A stretch of DNA of 64,000 bases from assembly GCF_042684645.1 (NCBI RefSeq), contig NZ_JBHULV010000056.1, positions 1-64,000 of the forward strand, read 5' to 3'. Under the pieces are notes generated by a model that saw only the letters and a list, made by a program, of their open reading frames with translations, was not told the origin of the DNA and ran no database searches. Numbering within the stretch: the first letter of the stretch is position 1; each line of letters begins with the position of its first letter. Shown piece by piece: positions 26,705-35,154 of this stretch. This stretch comes from Pseudopedobacter alpinus (GTDB lineage: Bacteria; Bacteroidota; Bacteroidia; Sphingobacteriales; Sphingobacteriaceae). Position numbers and translations under genes: made by a program.

Positions 26705-27874
26705 ATGCAAAAGGCTTTATTTACATTTTCATTATTCTTAGTTTTAATTGGCTGTTCGCCGAAAATCAATACGGAAAGTACTTCAATTGCAAAACAAGCA
26801 GAAGAAGTTTTAAAAAAACAAACTTTAGCTGTAGCTGATTGGGCAATGCAGCAAAAACCAGAAACGGTAACAGCTGCATCGTCACCTCGTAGTGCTGGCG
26901 GTATTAACGATTTTTATTCGGAAGGGGATTATTGGTGGCCAAATCCCGAAAACCCTAATGGTCCATATATTCAAAAAGATGGATTAACCAATCCAGATAA
27001 TTTCACAGCACACCGTTTTGCGATGATTAGGTTCAGTAAAATTATTGGTGCTTTAGCTTCAGCCTATAAAATAACTGGCGATGAAAAATATGTTAAAAAA
27101 GCTGTTTTACATCTAAAAGCGTGGTTTGTTAACAAAGAAACGTTAATGAATGCGAATTTAGAATATGCACAAGCTATCAAAGGTTTGCATAAAGGGCGTG
27201 GAATTGGAATTATTGATACCATTCATTTATTAGATGTTGCCCAAGGAACTTTGGTAATGAGTGATGAGATTAATACAGCAGATTTGGAAGCCATCAAAAA
27301 TTGGTTTGCCGATTATTTAAAATGGTTAATGAATAGCAAAAACGGTTACGATGAAATGAATGCCAAAAATAACCATGGCACTTGTTTTACTTTACAAATT
27401 GGAGGTTTTGCGAAATTAACAGGCAATCAAGAATTGTTAGATTTTTGTATCAATCGTTATAAAAATGTTTTATTGCCAAATCAAATGGCTTTTGATGGAA
27501 GTTTCCCTTTAGAAATGGCTCGTACTAAACCTTATGGTTATGCTATTTTTAATTTGGATGCAATGACTATACTTTGTCAAATTCTTTCGACTCCGCAAAA
27601 TAACTTGTTCAACTACGTTACTGATGATGGTAAATCCATTAAAAAAGGAATTGAATTTATGTATCCTTTTATAGCAGATAAATCTAAATGGACGCTTAAA
27701 CCCGATGTGATGTTTTGGAACGAATGGCCAGTAGCACAACCATCATTAATTTTTGGAGCAAATGCTTATGGACACCAGAATTGGTTTAACACCTGGAAAA
27801 GTTTAGAACATCAACCAAAAGTGAATGAAGTAATCAGAAATTTACCAATAAAGTATCCGTTGCTGTACTTATAG
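26705..27874 (+). CDS. Alginate-lyase-fold (PF05426) lipoprotein lyase
   Basis: A 389-residue lipoprotein (signal VLIGC, Cys about residue 18) with an all-helical toroid typical of PF05426. Visible family motifs are SEGDYWWPNPENPNGPYIQKDG (split across residues 76-98), the catalytic-type NNHGT (about 223-227) and ARTKPYGYAIFNLDA (about 269-283). The fold occurs in PL5 alginate (mannuronate) lyases and in newer families including PL38, which also cut glucuronan. I place this protein in that group without choosing one. It is coupled to GH2 by a 3-base gap. A degenerate copy of its last 58 bases lies downstream at 28036-28093. Confidence 0.85.
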   Translation: MQKALFTFSLFLVLIGCSPKINTESTSIAKQAEEVLKKQTLAVADWAMQQKPETVTAASSPRSAGGINDFYSEGDYWWPNPENPNGPYIQKDGLTNPDNFTAHRFAMIRFSKIIGALASAYKITGDEKYVKKAVLHLKAWFVNKETLMNANLEYAQAIKGLHKGRGIGIIDTIHLLDVAQGTLVMSDEINTADLEAIKNWFADYLKWLMNSKNGYDEMNAKNNHGTCFTLQIGGFAKLTGNQELLDFCINRYKNVLLPNQMAFDGSFPLEMARTKPYGYAIFNLDAMTILCQILSTPQNNLFNYVTDDGKSIKKGIEFMYPFIADKSKWTLKPDVMFWNEWPVAQPSLIFGANAYGHQNWFNTWKSLEHQPKVNEVIRNLPIKYPLLYL

Positions 27875-28279
27875 TTTTTTAACCGCAGAGAGTTGAAAAA
27901 AAAAAGAAAAATAAAACCACAGAGCACACAGAGCTAAAAGGCACTTAGCCACTCAACTCCGTGACCTCTGAGCCCTCCGTGGTTAAAAATAAAATAAAAA
28001 TAAATGGTCTGTGAGGACACAGACCATGGGAAAATAAAAGTAGATGAAGTAATAAGAAATTTACCGATTAAGTATCCGTTATTGTATTTTTAAAAGTAAA
28101 AAAATCAATCTAACTCTGTGACCTCCGAGCCCTCTGTGGTTAAAATTAAAGCACATGGTAATAAAAACCACAGAGTCGTAAAGAGAAATCACTAAGAACA
28201 CAAAGGAAAAAATTATACGCCCAGCTCAGCGAACTCAGTGAGAAACTCCGTTCCCTCTGTGGTTAACAAAAAACATAAT
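27875..28279. repeat. Repeat-rich gap with duplicated gene tail
   Basis: Three related units ending in CTCYGTGGTTAA lie at 27955-27988, 28112-28145 and 28244-28268. Opposed AACCACAGAG segments lie near 27915 and at 28167-28176, so the units can pair. Between the first two units is a 58-base degenerate copy (28036-28093) of the end of the upstream lyase gene, 219 bases from the original, including its stop codon. A perfect hairpin with 10-base arms (ATGGTCTGTG at 28004-28013, CACAGACCAT at 28018-28027) precedes the copy. Confidence 0.75.
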
Positions 28280-29479
28280 ATGAACATTAAACAAATATTA
28301 ACAGTCGCTATTACCATAACAACCCTTAGCAGTTGTACCCAAAAACTCCACTTCCAAAAAGAAGTAAGCCATGCAGAAACTCAAACCAAGCTCATGCTTC
28401 AAGAAATCCCAAAAGCAGAAAACAACGGTGGCTCATTAGTTTCTCCAAGAACTTTAGAAAACGGCGAATTAAAATTAGTTGCATCAAAAGACTGGACAAG
28501 CGGTTTCTTCCCCGGCCAGTTATGGTATTTATATGAGTTAACCAAAAACGATAAATGGAAGCAAGAAGCCATTAAATATACTGCGTTTATTGAGCAAGAA
28601 AAAACAAACGGTAAAACCCACGATATGGGCTTTAAAGTATATTGTAGTTTTGGCAATGCTTACCGTTTAACCAAAAACGTACATGACAAAGAAGTGATTA
28701 TGCAAGCTGCAAAAACTTTAGCCACAAGATATAACCCTAAAGTTGGAGCCATAAGAAGTTGGGATCATAATGCAGATAAATGGGATTTTCCTGTAATTAT
28801 TGATAACATGCTTAACCTAGAGTTGTTATTTGAAGCCACAAAATTATCAGGAGATTCTAGCTTTTATAAAATTGCAGTTAACCATGCAAACACCACTTTA
28901 AAAAATCATTTCCGCAAAGATTTTAGCACTTGGCATGTAATAGGTTATAATCCCGAAACTGGAGCAGTAGAAAAGAAAAACACGCACCAAGGTTATAGCG
29001 ATGCATCTGCTTGGGCTAGAGGACAGGCTTGGGCAATTTATGGTTATACCTTATGTTACAGATACACCAAAAACCCTGTTTATTTAAAGCAAGCACAAAA
29101 TGTTGCAAGTTTTATTTTAAATCATAAAAATTTACCCGAAGATTTGGTGCCTTATTGGGATTTTGACGCTCCAAATATCCCAAATGAACCACGTGACGCA
29201 TCTGCTGCAGCGGTTATTGCTTCTGGATTGTTAGAGTTAAGCACTTATACTTCATTTTCAAATGAATACTTAGAGAAAGCGAATCGAATTTTAATTTATC
29301 TAACTTCAAAATATAGATTTAAAGAAGGCGAAGGCAAAGGTTTTATTTTAAACCATAGTACAGGTTCAAAACCACATAATGGCGAAATTGATGTGCCATT
29401 AAGCTATGCCGATTATTACTATTTAGAAGCTCTAACCAGATCAAACCGATTAAAAAATAAACAAACTGTTATTCAATAA
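28280..29479 (+). CDS. Unsaturated uronyl hydrolase, GH88 family
   Basis: A lipoprotein (signal TLSSC) of about 399 residues with an (alpha/alpha)6 barrel. GH88 enzymes remove the 4,5-unsaturated uronic acid that a lyase leaves at an oligosaccharide end. The two catalytic-type Asp are in KTHDMGFKV and VIIDNMLNL. Other family motifs are TSGFFPGQLWYL, YSDASAWARGQAWAIYG and PRDASAAAVIASGLLEL. A longer frame begins with GTG at 28238, inside the repeat region, and is not credible. The PL6 gene follows within 5 bases, so the two form an operon. Confidence 0.92.
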   Translation: MNIKQILTVAITITTLSSCTQKLHFQKEVSHAETQTKLMLQEIPKAENNGGSLVSPRTLENGELKLVASKDWTSGFFPGQLWYLYELTKNDKWKQEAIKYTAFIEQEKTNGKTHDMGFKVYCSFGNAYRLTKNVHDKEVIMQAAKTLATRYNPKVGAIRSWDHNADKWDFPVIIDNMLNLELLFEATKLSGDSSFYKIAVNHANTTLKNHFRKDFSTWHVIGYNPETGAVEKKNTHQGYSDASAWARGQAWAIYGYTLCYRYTKNPVYLKQAQNVASFILNHKNLPEDLVPYWDFDAPNIPNEPRDASAAAVIASGLLELSTYTSFSNEYLEKANRILIYLTSKYRFKEGEGKGFILNHSTGSKPHNGEIDVPLSYADYYYLEALTRSNRLKNKQTVIQ

Positions 29480-29483
29480 ATTG

Positions 29484-30794
29484 ATGAAAAATAAAATCAA
29501 AAAAATATTGTTAGGGGCAGCTTTTTTAGCGCTTTTTAATCCTGTAAATGCTACAGAATATCGGGTAAATAACGCTCAAGAAATTTCTGCTCTTAAACTA
29601 CTGCCCGGAGATAAGGTAATTATGAATGCTGGTGATTGGAAAAACCAACAAATTGTTTTAAAGGGAAAAGGCACAGAAAAACTTCCTATTACTTTATTAA
29701 CCGAAAGGTCAGGACAAATAATATCTGGAAACTCAACCTTAAAAATTGATGGCGAATATTTGGTGGTAGATGGTTTAGCTTTTGCTGATGGTTACTCTGA
29801 AAAAGATGCAATTATTACTTTTTCTAAAAATTCTGCTCATTGCCGTTTAACAAATTCAAGTATCATTAATTACAACCATCCCGATAAAACATTTGACTAT
29901 AAATGGATTTCTGTTTTTGGTACTTATAACCGAGTTGACCACTGTGAATTAACAGGTAAAACTCATCAAGGCACAACCTTGGTGGTTTGGTTATCAGAAA
30001 AGCCAAATTATTCGCAAATAGACCATAACTATTTTGGTCCACGTCCAGATTTAGGTGTAAACGGAGGTGAAACCATTAGAATAGGAACGAGTGATTGGTC
30101 TATGTATGATTCTTTTGCAAAAGTTGAAAATAATATTTTTGATAAATGTAATGGAGAAGCTGAAATCATTTCTATTAAATCTGGTCGTAATTTAATTTCG
30201 AATAATTTGTTTTACGAATGTGTTGGTACGCTAACTTTTCGTCACGGAAATAATTCTAAAGTGGCTAATAACTTTTTTATAGGTAATAAGGTTAAAAATA
30301 CTGGAGGAATTCGTTTAATAGGCGAAAATCAAAACGTACATGATAATTATTTACAAGGTTTAACAGGTACAGCTCTTAGATCGGCAATTTCTATAATGAA
30401 TGCTTTAGAAGCCCCAAAACCTAATGAATATTTTCAAGTTAAAAACGCTGTTGTGAAAAACAATGTGATAGTAGATTGTAAAGAAGCAATTGTGATTGGA
30501 GCAGGTAAAAATAGCACAAGGACAGTTCCTCCAATTAATTTAATAGTAGAAAGTAACGTTATTATAAATTCAGCAAAACTGATAACTTATACAGATATAC
30601 CCTTAAATAGCACCATTAAAGATAATTCAGTAAAAGGATCACCATTAGAAGAAGGTTTTATAACGCTAAAAGAAAATGCAGTTAAGGCTAATGATGATTT
30701 GATGTTGAAAACTCAAAATTTGAAAAACTTTTTATTAAATGAGAAAGTTGGACCAAGTTGGAAAAAAGAAAAACCTAATTTGAATATTAGGTAA
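29484..30794 (+). CDS. Polysaccharide lyase family 6 (alginate lyase / chondroitinase B type)
   Basis: A secreted right-handed parallel beta-helix lyase of 436 residues with a signal peptide ending PVNA at about residue 24. PL6 active-site features are present: the calcium-binding stretches NGGETIRIG and NGEAEIISIKSG, the catalytic-type Lys in SIKSGRN and Arg in TFRHGNN. PL6 enzymes act on alginate (often MG or G blocks) or dermatan. With a single helix domain it matches the shorter subfamilies. A TTG one codon earlier is an alternative start. A strong terminator follows. The GH88 partner upstream fits a lyase-then-trim order. Confidence 0.92.
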   Translation: MKNKIKKILLGAAFLALFNPVNATEYRVNNAQEISALKLLPGDKVIMNAGDWKNQQIVLKGKGTEKLPITLLTERSGQIISGNSTLKIDGEYLVVDGLAFADGYSEKDAIITFSKNSAHCRLTNSSIINYNHPDKTFDYKWISVFGTYNRVDHCELTGKTHQGTTLVVWLSEKPNYSQIDHNYFGPRPDLGVNGGETIRIGTSDWSMYDSFAKVENNIFDKCNGEAEIISIKSGRNLISNNLFYECVGTLTFRHGNNSKVANNFFIGNKVKNTGGIRLIGENQNVHDNYLQGLTGTALRSAISIMNALEAPKPNEYFQVKNAVVKNNVIVDCKEAIVIGAGKNSTRTVPPINLIVESNVIINSAKLITYTDIPLNSTIKDNSVKGSPLEEGFITLKENAVKANDDLMLKTQNLKNFLLNEKVGPSWKKEKPNLNIR

Positions 30795-30798
30795 AAGA

Positions 30799-30838
30799 AA
30801 AATCCTCAAAATTACCTAAACTAATTTGAGGATTTTTT
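30799..30838 (+). terminator. Terminator of the GH88-PL6 operon
   Basis: AATCCTCAAA (30801-30810) pairs with TTTGAGGATT (30825-30834), followed by T-run to 30838; a matching A-run precedes it. Confidence 0.85.
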
Positions 30839-30947
30839 GGTTTTAATAAAAATGTTTTTGTTAGAACTTGAAAATCTAAAAAACTCAAATTTGGTTTTAA
30901 AGTATTACGATGTTCTTTTTTACAGAAAATGTTAATTAGGGTTTAAT

Positions 30948-31145
30948 TTACGGTCTCATAAACATATATACAATAAAAAGTATCACCAATATTATTGGTA
31001 TTATCCATTTCATTGCCTGCCCTGCACCTTTTTCATTCTTTTCTAAAACTGCTTCTTCAGACGGGCCTGGATTTTCTTTATGTTCGTTATAATCATGTTC
31101 AATACCTTGAGGTGATTTTCTGTTTTCTTCTTCTCGATTTTCCAT
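30948..31145 (-). CDS. Small tail-anchored membrane protein
   Basis: A 65-residue protein with an acidic, very hydrophilic first 45 residues (many Glu, Asn, Lys) and one C-terminal membrane helix (about residues 47-62, WIIPIILVILFIVYMF). This is a plausible single-span inner-membrane protein with its N-terminus in the cytoplasm. No family is recognised. It stands alone, divergent from the M20 peptidase gene. Composition and the clean helix support a real gene; the function is unknown. Confidence 0.6.
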   Translation of the reverse strand: MENREEENRKSPQGIEHDYNEHKENPGPSEEAVLEKNEKGAGQAMKWIIPIILVILFIVYMFMRP

Positions 31146-31245
31146 AATATTTAGTTTTTACAATAAGTTAAACAATTTTATTGCCAAAAATCTTTATCGT
31201 AAATACAATCATTCTTTGTAATTTCAGTTTTTAAACCCTCATGCA

Positions 31246-32685
31246 ATGAAATTTTTTCTAAAAATTATAGGTGCTGTATTTCTGTTATTGGTATTTATTG
31301 TTCTTTTCAAAACATTCACATTTAAAAGTAAGCAAGTATATCCGCCTCAAGCTAAAGAATTAATTTTAGATGATTCCTGTGTGCAGAGATTCCAAAAAGC
31401 TATTCAATATAAAACCATTTCTTATGACAACGCTTCATTAATAGATAGTGCTGCTTTTGAAGGTTTCCAAGTTTTTTTAGCAGAAAGCTATCCTTTGGTT
31501 TTTACAAAAATGGAACTTGAAAAAGTGAATACTTTTGGCTTAATATTACATTGGAAAGGAAAACTGCAAAACAGTAAACCTGTAGTTTTAATGGCGCACC
31601 AAGACGTAGTGCCTATTGAAGAAGCCACAAAAGATAAATGGACAGTTAATCCTTTTTCTGGAGAAATTAAAGACGGTTATATTTACGGTAGAGGCGTAAT
31701 TGACGATAAAGGGAGTTTGATTGCTTTGTTAGAAAGTGCCGAAATTTTATTGCAACAAGGCTTTGTACCACAATCTGATATTTATTTCGTTTTTGGCCAC
31801 GATGAAGAAATATCAGGATTAAAAGGAGCTAAAGCAATTGCAACCCTTTTTAAAGAAAGAAAAATTGAACCTGCTTTTGTTTTAGATGAAGGTGGGATAA
31901 TTACCGAGTTTAAAGTGCCAGGTTTAAATAAAAACGCTGCCGTTGTAGGTATAGCCGAAAAAGGATATCAAACTATAGAGCTTAAAATTAATATTCCGGG
32001 TGGGCACTCATCAATGCCAGAAGATAAAACTGCAATTGATGAATTAGCAAAAGCGGTGGTAAAACTTAAAGAAAATCCTTTTAAAGCAGAATTAAGCCAA
32101 ACAGTACAAAACTTTTTAAGCTACATAGGTCCAGAAATGCCTTTTGTAAGTAAAATGGCTATGGCAAACCAATGGTTATTTGCACCAATGATTAAAAGCA
32201 CATACAGCAAATCTGGTGCAGGCAATGCAACCATAAGAACCACAACAGCTACAACTATATTTAATGCTGGTTTAAAAGAAAACTTAATTCCAGGCGAAGC
32301 ACAAGCTACAGTTAACTTTAGAGCATTACCTGGGGTTACCCGTGAAGACGTGATTGCTCATGTAAAAAAAGTGATTGAAAACGATAGTATTAAAATTACA
32401 CCAATAGGTTTAGGAAATGAACCTAAACAAGTTGCTAATGTAGATAGTGAAGAGTTTAAAAAGCTTCAAAAAACAATTAGTGCATTTAAAAAAGATATTG
32501 TGGTAGCACCATATCTAGTTTTGGGAGCTACAGATGGGCGTTACTTTGGAGACTTAACAACTCAGGTATTTAGATTTATCCCTTTCACAGATCCCGAAGG
32601 TTTCCACGGAGTAAACGAACGTATTAAAGTAAGCGAATTTAAAAAAGGAATTAGTTTTTATTATGAATTGATGAAGGGGATTTAG
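31246..32685 (+). CDS. M20-family metallopeptidase
   Basis: A 479-residue zinc peptidase of the M20 (carboxypeptidase S / Gly-X type) family, anchored by one N-terminal membrane helix (about residues 4-22). Visible motifs are the first metal His and catalytic Asp (LMAHQDVVP), the bridging Asp (GRGVIDDKGS), the catalytic Glu pair (GHDEEISG) and a further ligand region (VLDEGG). The final metal His is in the C-terminal GFHGVNERI. Residues between the metal-binding halves form the dimerisation domain (IPGGHSSMP). It hydrolyses peptides or N-acyl amino acids on the periplasmic side. Single gene. Confidence 0.9.
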   Translation: MKFFLKIIGAVFLLLVFIVLFKTFTFKSKQVYPPQAKELILDDSCVQRFQKAIQYKTISYDNASLIDSAAFEGFQVFLAESYPLVFTKMELEKVNTFGLILHWKGKLQNSKPVVLMAHQDVVPIEEATKDKWTVNPFSGEIKDGYIYGRGVIDDKGSLIALLESAEILLQQGFVPQSDIYFVFGHDEEISGLKGAKAIATLFKERKIEPAFVLDEGGIITEFKVPGLNKNAAVVGIAEKGYQTIELKINIPGGHSSMPEDKTAIDELAKAVVKLKENPFKAELSQTVQNFLSYIGPEMPFVSKMAMANQWLFAPMIKSTYSKSGAGNATIRTTTATTIFNAGLKENLIPGEAQATVNFRALPGVTREDVIAHVKKVIENDSIKITPIGLGNEPKQVANVDSEEFKKLQKTISAFKKDIVVAPYLVLGATDGRYFGDLTTQVFRFIPFTDPEGFHGVNERIKVSEFKKGISFYYELMKGI

Positions 32686-32743
32686 GTGCTTTTGAATAAT
32701 TATTTATGAGCTTTTAGCCTTATGCTTTTAGCTTTTAGCGAAT

Positions 32744-33418
32744 TTAAAACACCCTTCTAAACCCCATCAATTTCCTTTGGTAATAAGAACTCATATTTGT
32801 AAGTCCAACACCGTTTATCTTACCCGAACTAGCATGTATAAAACTAATTGGAGCTCCTTTTGGAGAAACAACAATTCCAATTTGGTAAACAGCTTTTTTT
32901 ACACTATCAGTTTTAGAAAATAGAATAATATCTCCTTCACCCAATTCATTTATTGGCACATTGTTGCCAGTGGCAATAAATGAAGCAGCGTATTTAGGCA
33001 CTTTAATGTTAAAGTGTGAAAAAACGTGATTCACAAAGCCCGAATTATCAAAACCTTTTTCTGGCGTATTAACCCCATAAACGTAGGGCTTACCAATCAT
33101 GGTTTTTGCATAATTAATTATTTCAATGGCTTTAGAATTTATTGTTGCTGTAGGCATAACCACCGGTTTAGCTGGTGCAGGAATGGTGTCTGGTTTTACT
33201 TCAACAACCAAACTATCAAATTTTATTGTTTTTACACTATCAACAGTGTCTTTAGTAATTGCGGCAGTATCTTTTTGAATAATAATATACCTTAAGCCAG
33301 TATCAATAATATTTTGCTTTGCCGCAATAATATTGCTTCTATTAGGCACATAATCACAGGCATAAAAACAAAAGGCCAAAAAAGTAAATGCGATAAAAGA
33401 TAAAATTTGTTTTTTCAT
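32744..33418 (-). CDS. NlpC/P60-like lipoprotein lacking catalytic residues
   Basis: A 224-residue lipoprotein (signal FYAC, Cys21). A linker rich in Thr, Val and Pro reaches to about residue 95. The C-terminal half has the NlpC/P60 fold: MIGKPYVYGVNTPEKGFD, then SGFV, EGDIILF, HASSG and a final FRRVF. Active members cut peptidoglycan stem peptides with a Cys in the GFDCSG motif. Here that position is Asn125 (codon AAT). The usual catalytic His before GI is Gln179 (YQIGIVV). The rest of the fold is preserved, so this looks like a non-catalytic, perhaps peptidoglycan-binding, relative. It converges with the M20 gene. Confidence 0.8.
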   Translation of the reverse strand: MKKQILSFIAFTFLAFCFYACDYVPNRSNIIAAKQNIIDTGLRYIIIQKDTAAITKDTVDSVKTIKFDSLVVEVKPDTIPAPAKPVVMPTATINSKAIEIINYAKTMIGKPYVYGVNTPEKGFDNSGFVNHVFSHFNIKVPKYAASFIATGNNVPINELGEGDIILFSKTDSVKKAVYQIGIVVSPKGAPISFIHASSGKINGVGLTNMSSYYQRKLMGFRRVF

Positions 33419-33609
33419 TAAAAAGCCGATTTATAATTATTATCTCTTATATAGAGAGTTAATTAGGGTAATGTTTTGTTATATAGGGTTTAAGCTTTGA
33501 AATTTATTAGTTCTGCATTAGCCTTTATATAATCTTTCTAAAATTACGATTGTTAAATTAATTAATATCAGCAAATTTCTATTTTTATATGGTAGCACCT
33601 AAAATTTTT

Positions 33610-33617
33610 TATCTTTG
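33610..33617 (+). promoter_or_regulatory. Candidate -7 box immediately before guaA
   Basis: TATCTTTG is an exact TAnnTTTG match ending 3 bases before the ATG at 33621. If used, the guaA mRNA would have almost no leader. No clear TTG lies at -33. Confidence 0.4.
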
Positions 33618-33620
33618 CCC

Positions 33621-35153
33621 ATGCAAGAGAAAATCCTTATCCTCGATTTTGGTTCTCAATACACTCAATTAATTGCAAGAAGAGTGCGTGAGCTAAATGT
33701 TTATTGTGAAATACACCCTTTCAATAAAATCCCACAATTAGATGAATTTACAAAAGGAGTTATCCTTTCAGGTAGCCCATCATCTGTTCGCCAAGAAGGC
33801 TCACCACAAGTAGATTTTAACCAGTTTCATGGTAAATTACCTTTGTTAGGTGTTTGTTATGGCGCACAATATATCGCTCAACACTCTGGTGGCAGCGTAA
33901 TTCCCTCAGAAATTAGAGAATATGGAAGAGCTAATTTAGAATATATACATAGCAATAATCCTTTAATGAAAGATTTGCCAGTACGTTCACAAGTGTGGAT
34001 GTCTCATGGCGATACCATTAAAGATATACCTTCAAATTTTGAGATTATTGCAAGTACAGATTCTGTAAAAGTTGCGGCATATCATATTAAAGATTCACAA
34101 ACTTACGGCATTCAGTTTCATCCAGAAGTAACACACTCTACAGATGGTAAACAATTATTGCAAAACTTTTTATTAGATATTTGCGGTTGCAGCCAAGATT
34201 GGACACCTTTTGCTTTCGCAGAAGAAACAATAGATGCGCTAAAAGCACAATTAACCAATGATAAAGTAGTTTTAGGTTTGTCTGGCGGAGTAGATTCATC
34301 CGTAGCAGCTTTAATATTACACCAAGCAGTAGGTAAAAACTTACATTGTGTTTTTGTTGATAACGGTTTGTTGCGTAAACACGAGTTTGAATCTGTTTTA
34401 GATTCTTACAAAGAATTAGGTTTAAACGTTAAAGGCGTAAATGCAAAGCAAAAATTTTATGATGCTTTAGCCGGATTAACAGACCCCGAATTAAAACGTA
34501 AAGCAATTGGCAGGGTTTTTATAGAAGTGTTTGATGAAGAAGCAAACCAAATCTCTGATGTAAAGTGGTTAGCACAAGGCACCATTTATCCAGATGTAAT
34601 TGAGTCTGTTTCTGTTAACGGTGGTCCATCGGCAACTATAAAATCTCACCATAATGTGGGTGGTTTACCAGATTTTATGAAGCTTAAAGTGGTAGAGCCT
34701 CTAAAATCTTTATTTAAAGATGAAGTACGTAGGGTTGGTAAAGCTTTAGGTTTGCCAGCTGATATTTTAAACCGTCACCCATTTCCGGGCCCAGGTTTAG
34801 GTATTCGTATTTTAGGAGATGTAACACCAGAAAAAGTACAGATTTTACAAGATGCAGATTATATCTACATCAAAAATTTAAAAGAATCTGGTTGGTATGA
34901 TAAAGTGTGGCAAGCAGGCACCATTTATTTACCTATTCAATCTGTAGGTGTAATGGGTGATGAGCGTACTTATGAAAACGTGGTTGCGTTAAGAGCAGTG
35001 GGTTCTGTAGATGGTATGACGGCAGATTGGAGTCATTTACCTTACGAATTATTGGCGAAAATCTCTAACGAAATCATCAATAATGTAAAAGGAATAAACA
35101 GAGTAGTTTATGATATCAGTTCAAAACCACCAGCAACAATTGAATGGGAATAA
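33621..35153 (+). CDS. guaA: GMP synthase (glutamine-hydrolysing)
   Basis: Cytoplasmic enzyme that converts XMP, glutamine and ATP to GMP. The N-terminal class I amidotransferase domain (about residues 1-190) has Cys79 (LLGVCYGAQ) and the His/Glu pair in IQFHPEVTHS. The ATP-pyrophosphatase domain follows, with its P-loop (LGLSGGVDSSVAA). The C-terminal dimerisation domain ends in TIEWE, as is standard. It has about 510 residues, the usual length. ATG at 33621 is preferred over a TTG at 33615 because the protein then starts at the usual place. The next gene begins 1 base after the stop. Confidence 0.97.
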   Translation: MQEKILILDFGSQYTQLIARRVRELNVYCEIHPFNKIPQLDEFTKGVILSGSPSSVRQEGSPQVDFNQFHGKLPLLGVCYGAQYIAQHSGGSVIPSEIREYGRANLEYIHSNNPLMKDLPVRSQVWMSHGDTIKDIPSNFEIIASTDSVKVAAYHIKDSQTYGIQFHPEVTHSTDGKQLLQNFLLDICGCSQDWTPFAFAEETIDALKAQLTNDKVVLGLSGGVDSSVAALILHQAVGKNLHCVFVDNGLLRKHEFESVLDSYKELGLNVKGVNAKQKFYDALAGLTDPELKRKAIGRVFIEVFDEEANQISDVKWLAQGTIYPDVIESVSVNGGPSATIKSHHNVGGLPDFMKLKVVEPLKSLFKDEVRRVGKALGLPADILNRHPFPGPGLGIRILGDVTPEKVQILQDADYIYIKNLKESGWYDKVWQAGTIYLPIQSVGVMGDERTYENVVALRAVGSVDGMTADWSHLPYELLAKISNEIINNVKGINRVVYDISSKPPATIEWE

Positions 35154-35154
35154 A

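Noticed and set aside
32700..32740. GCTTTTAGC direct repeats as a regulatory array
   Set aside because: Lies between two convergent genes and recurs near 38540 without a common neighbour; probably drifted repeat sequence.
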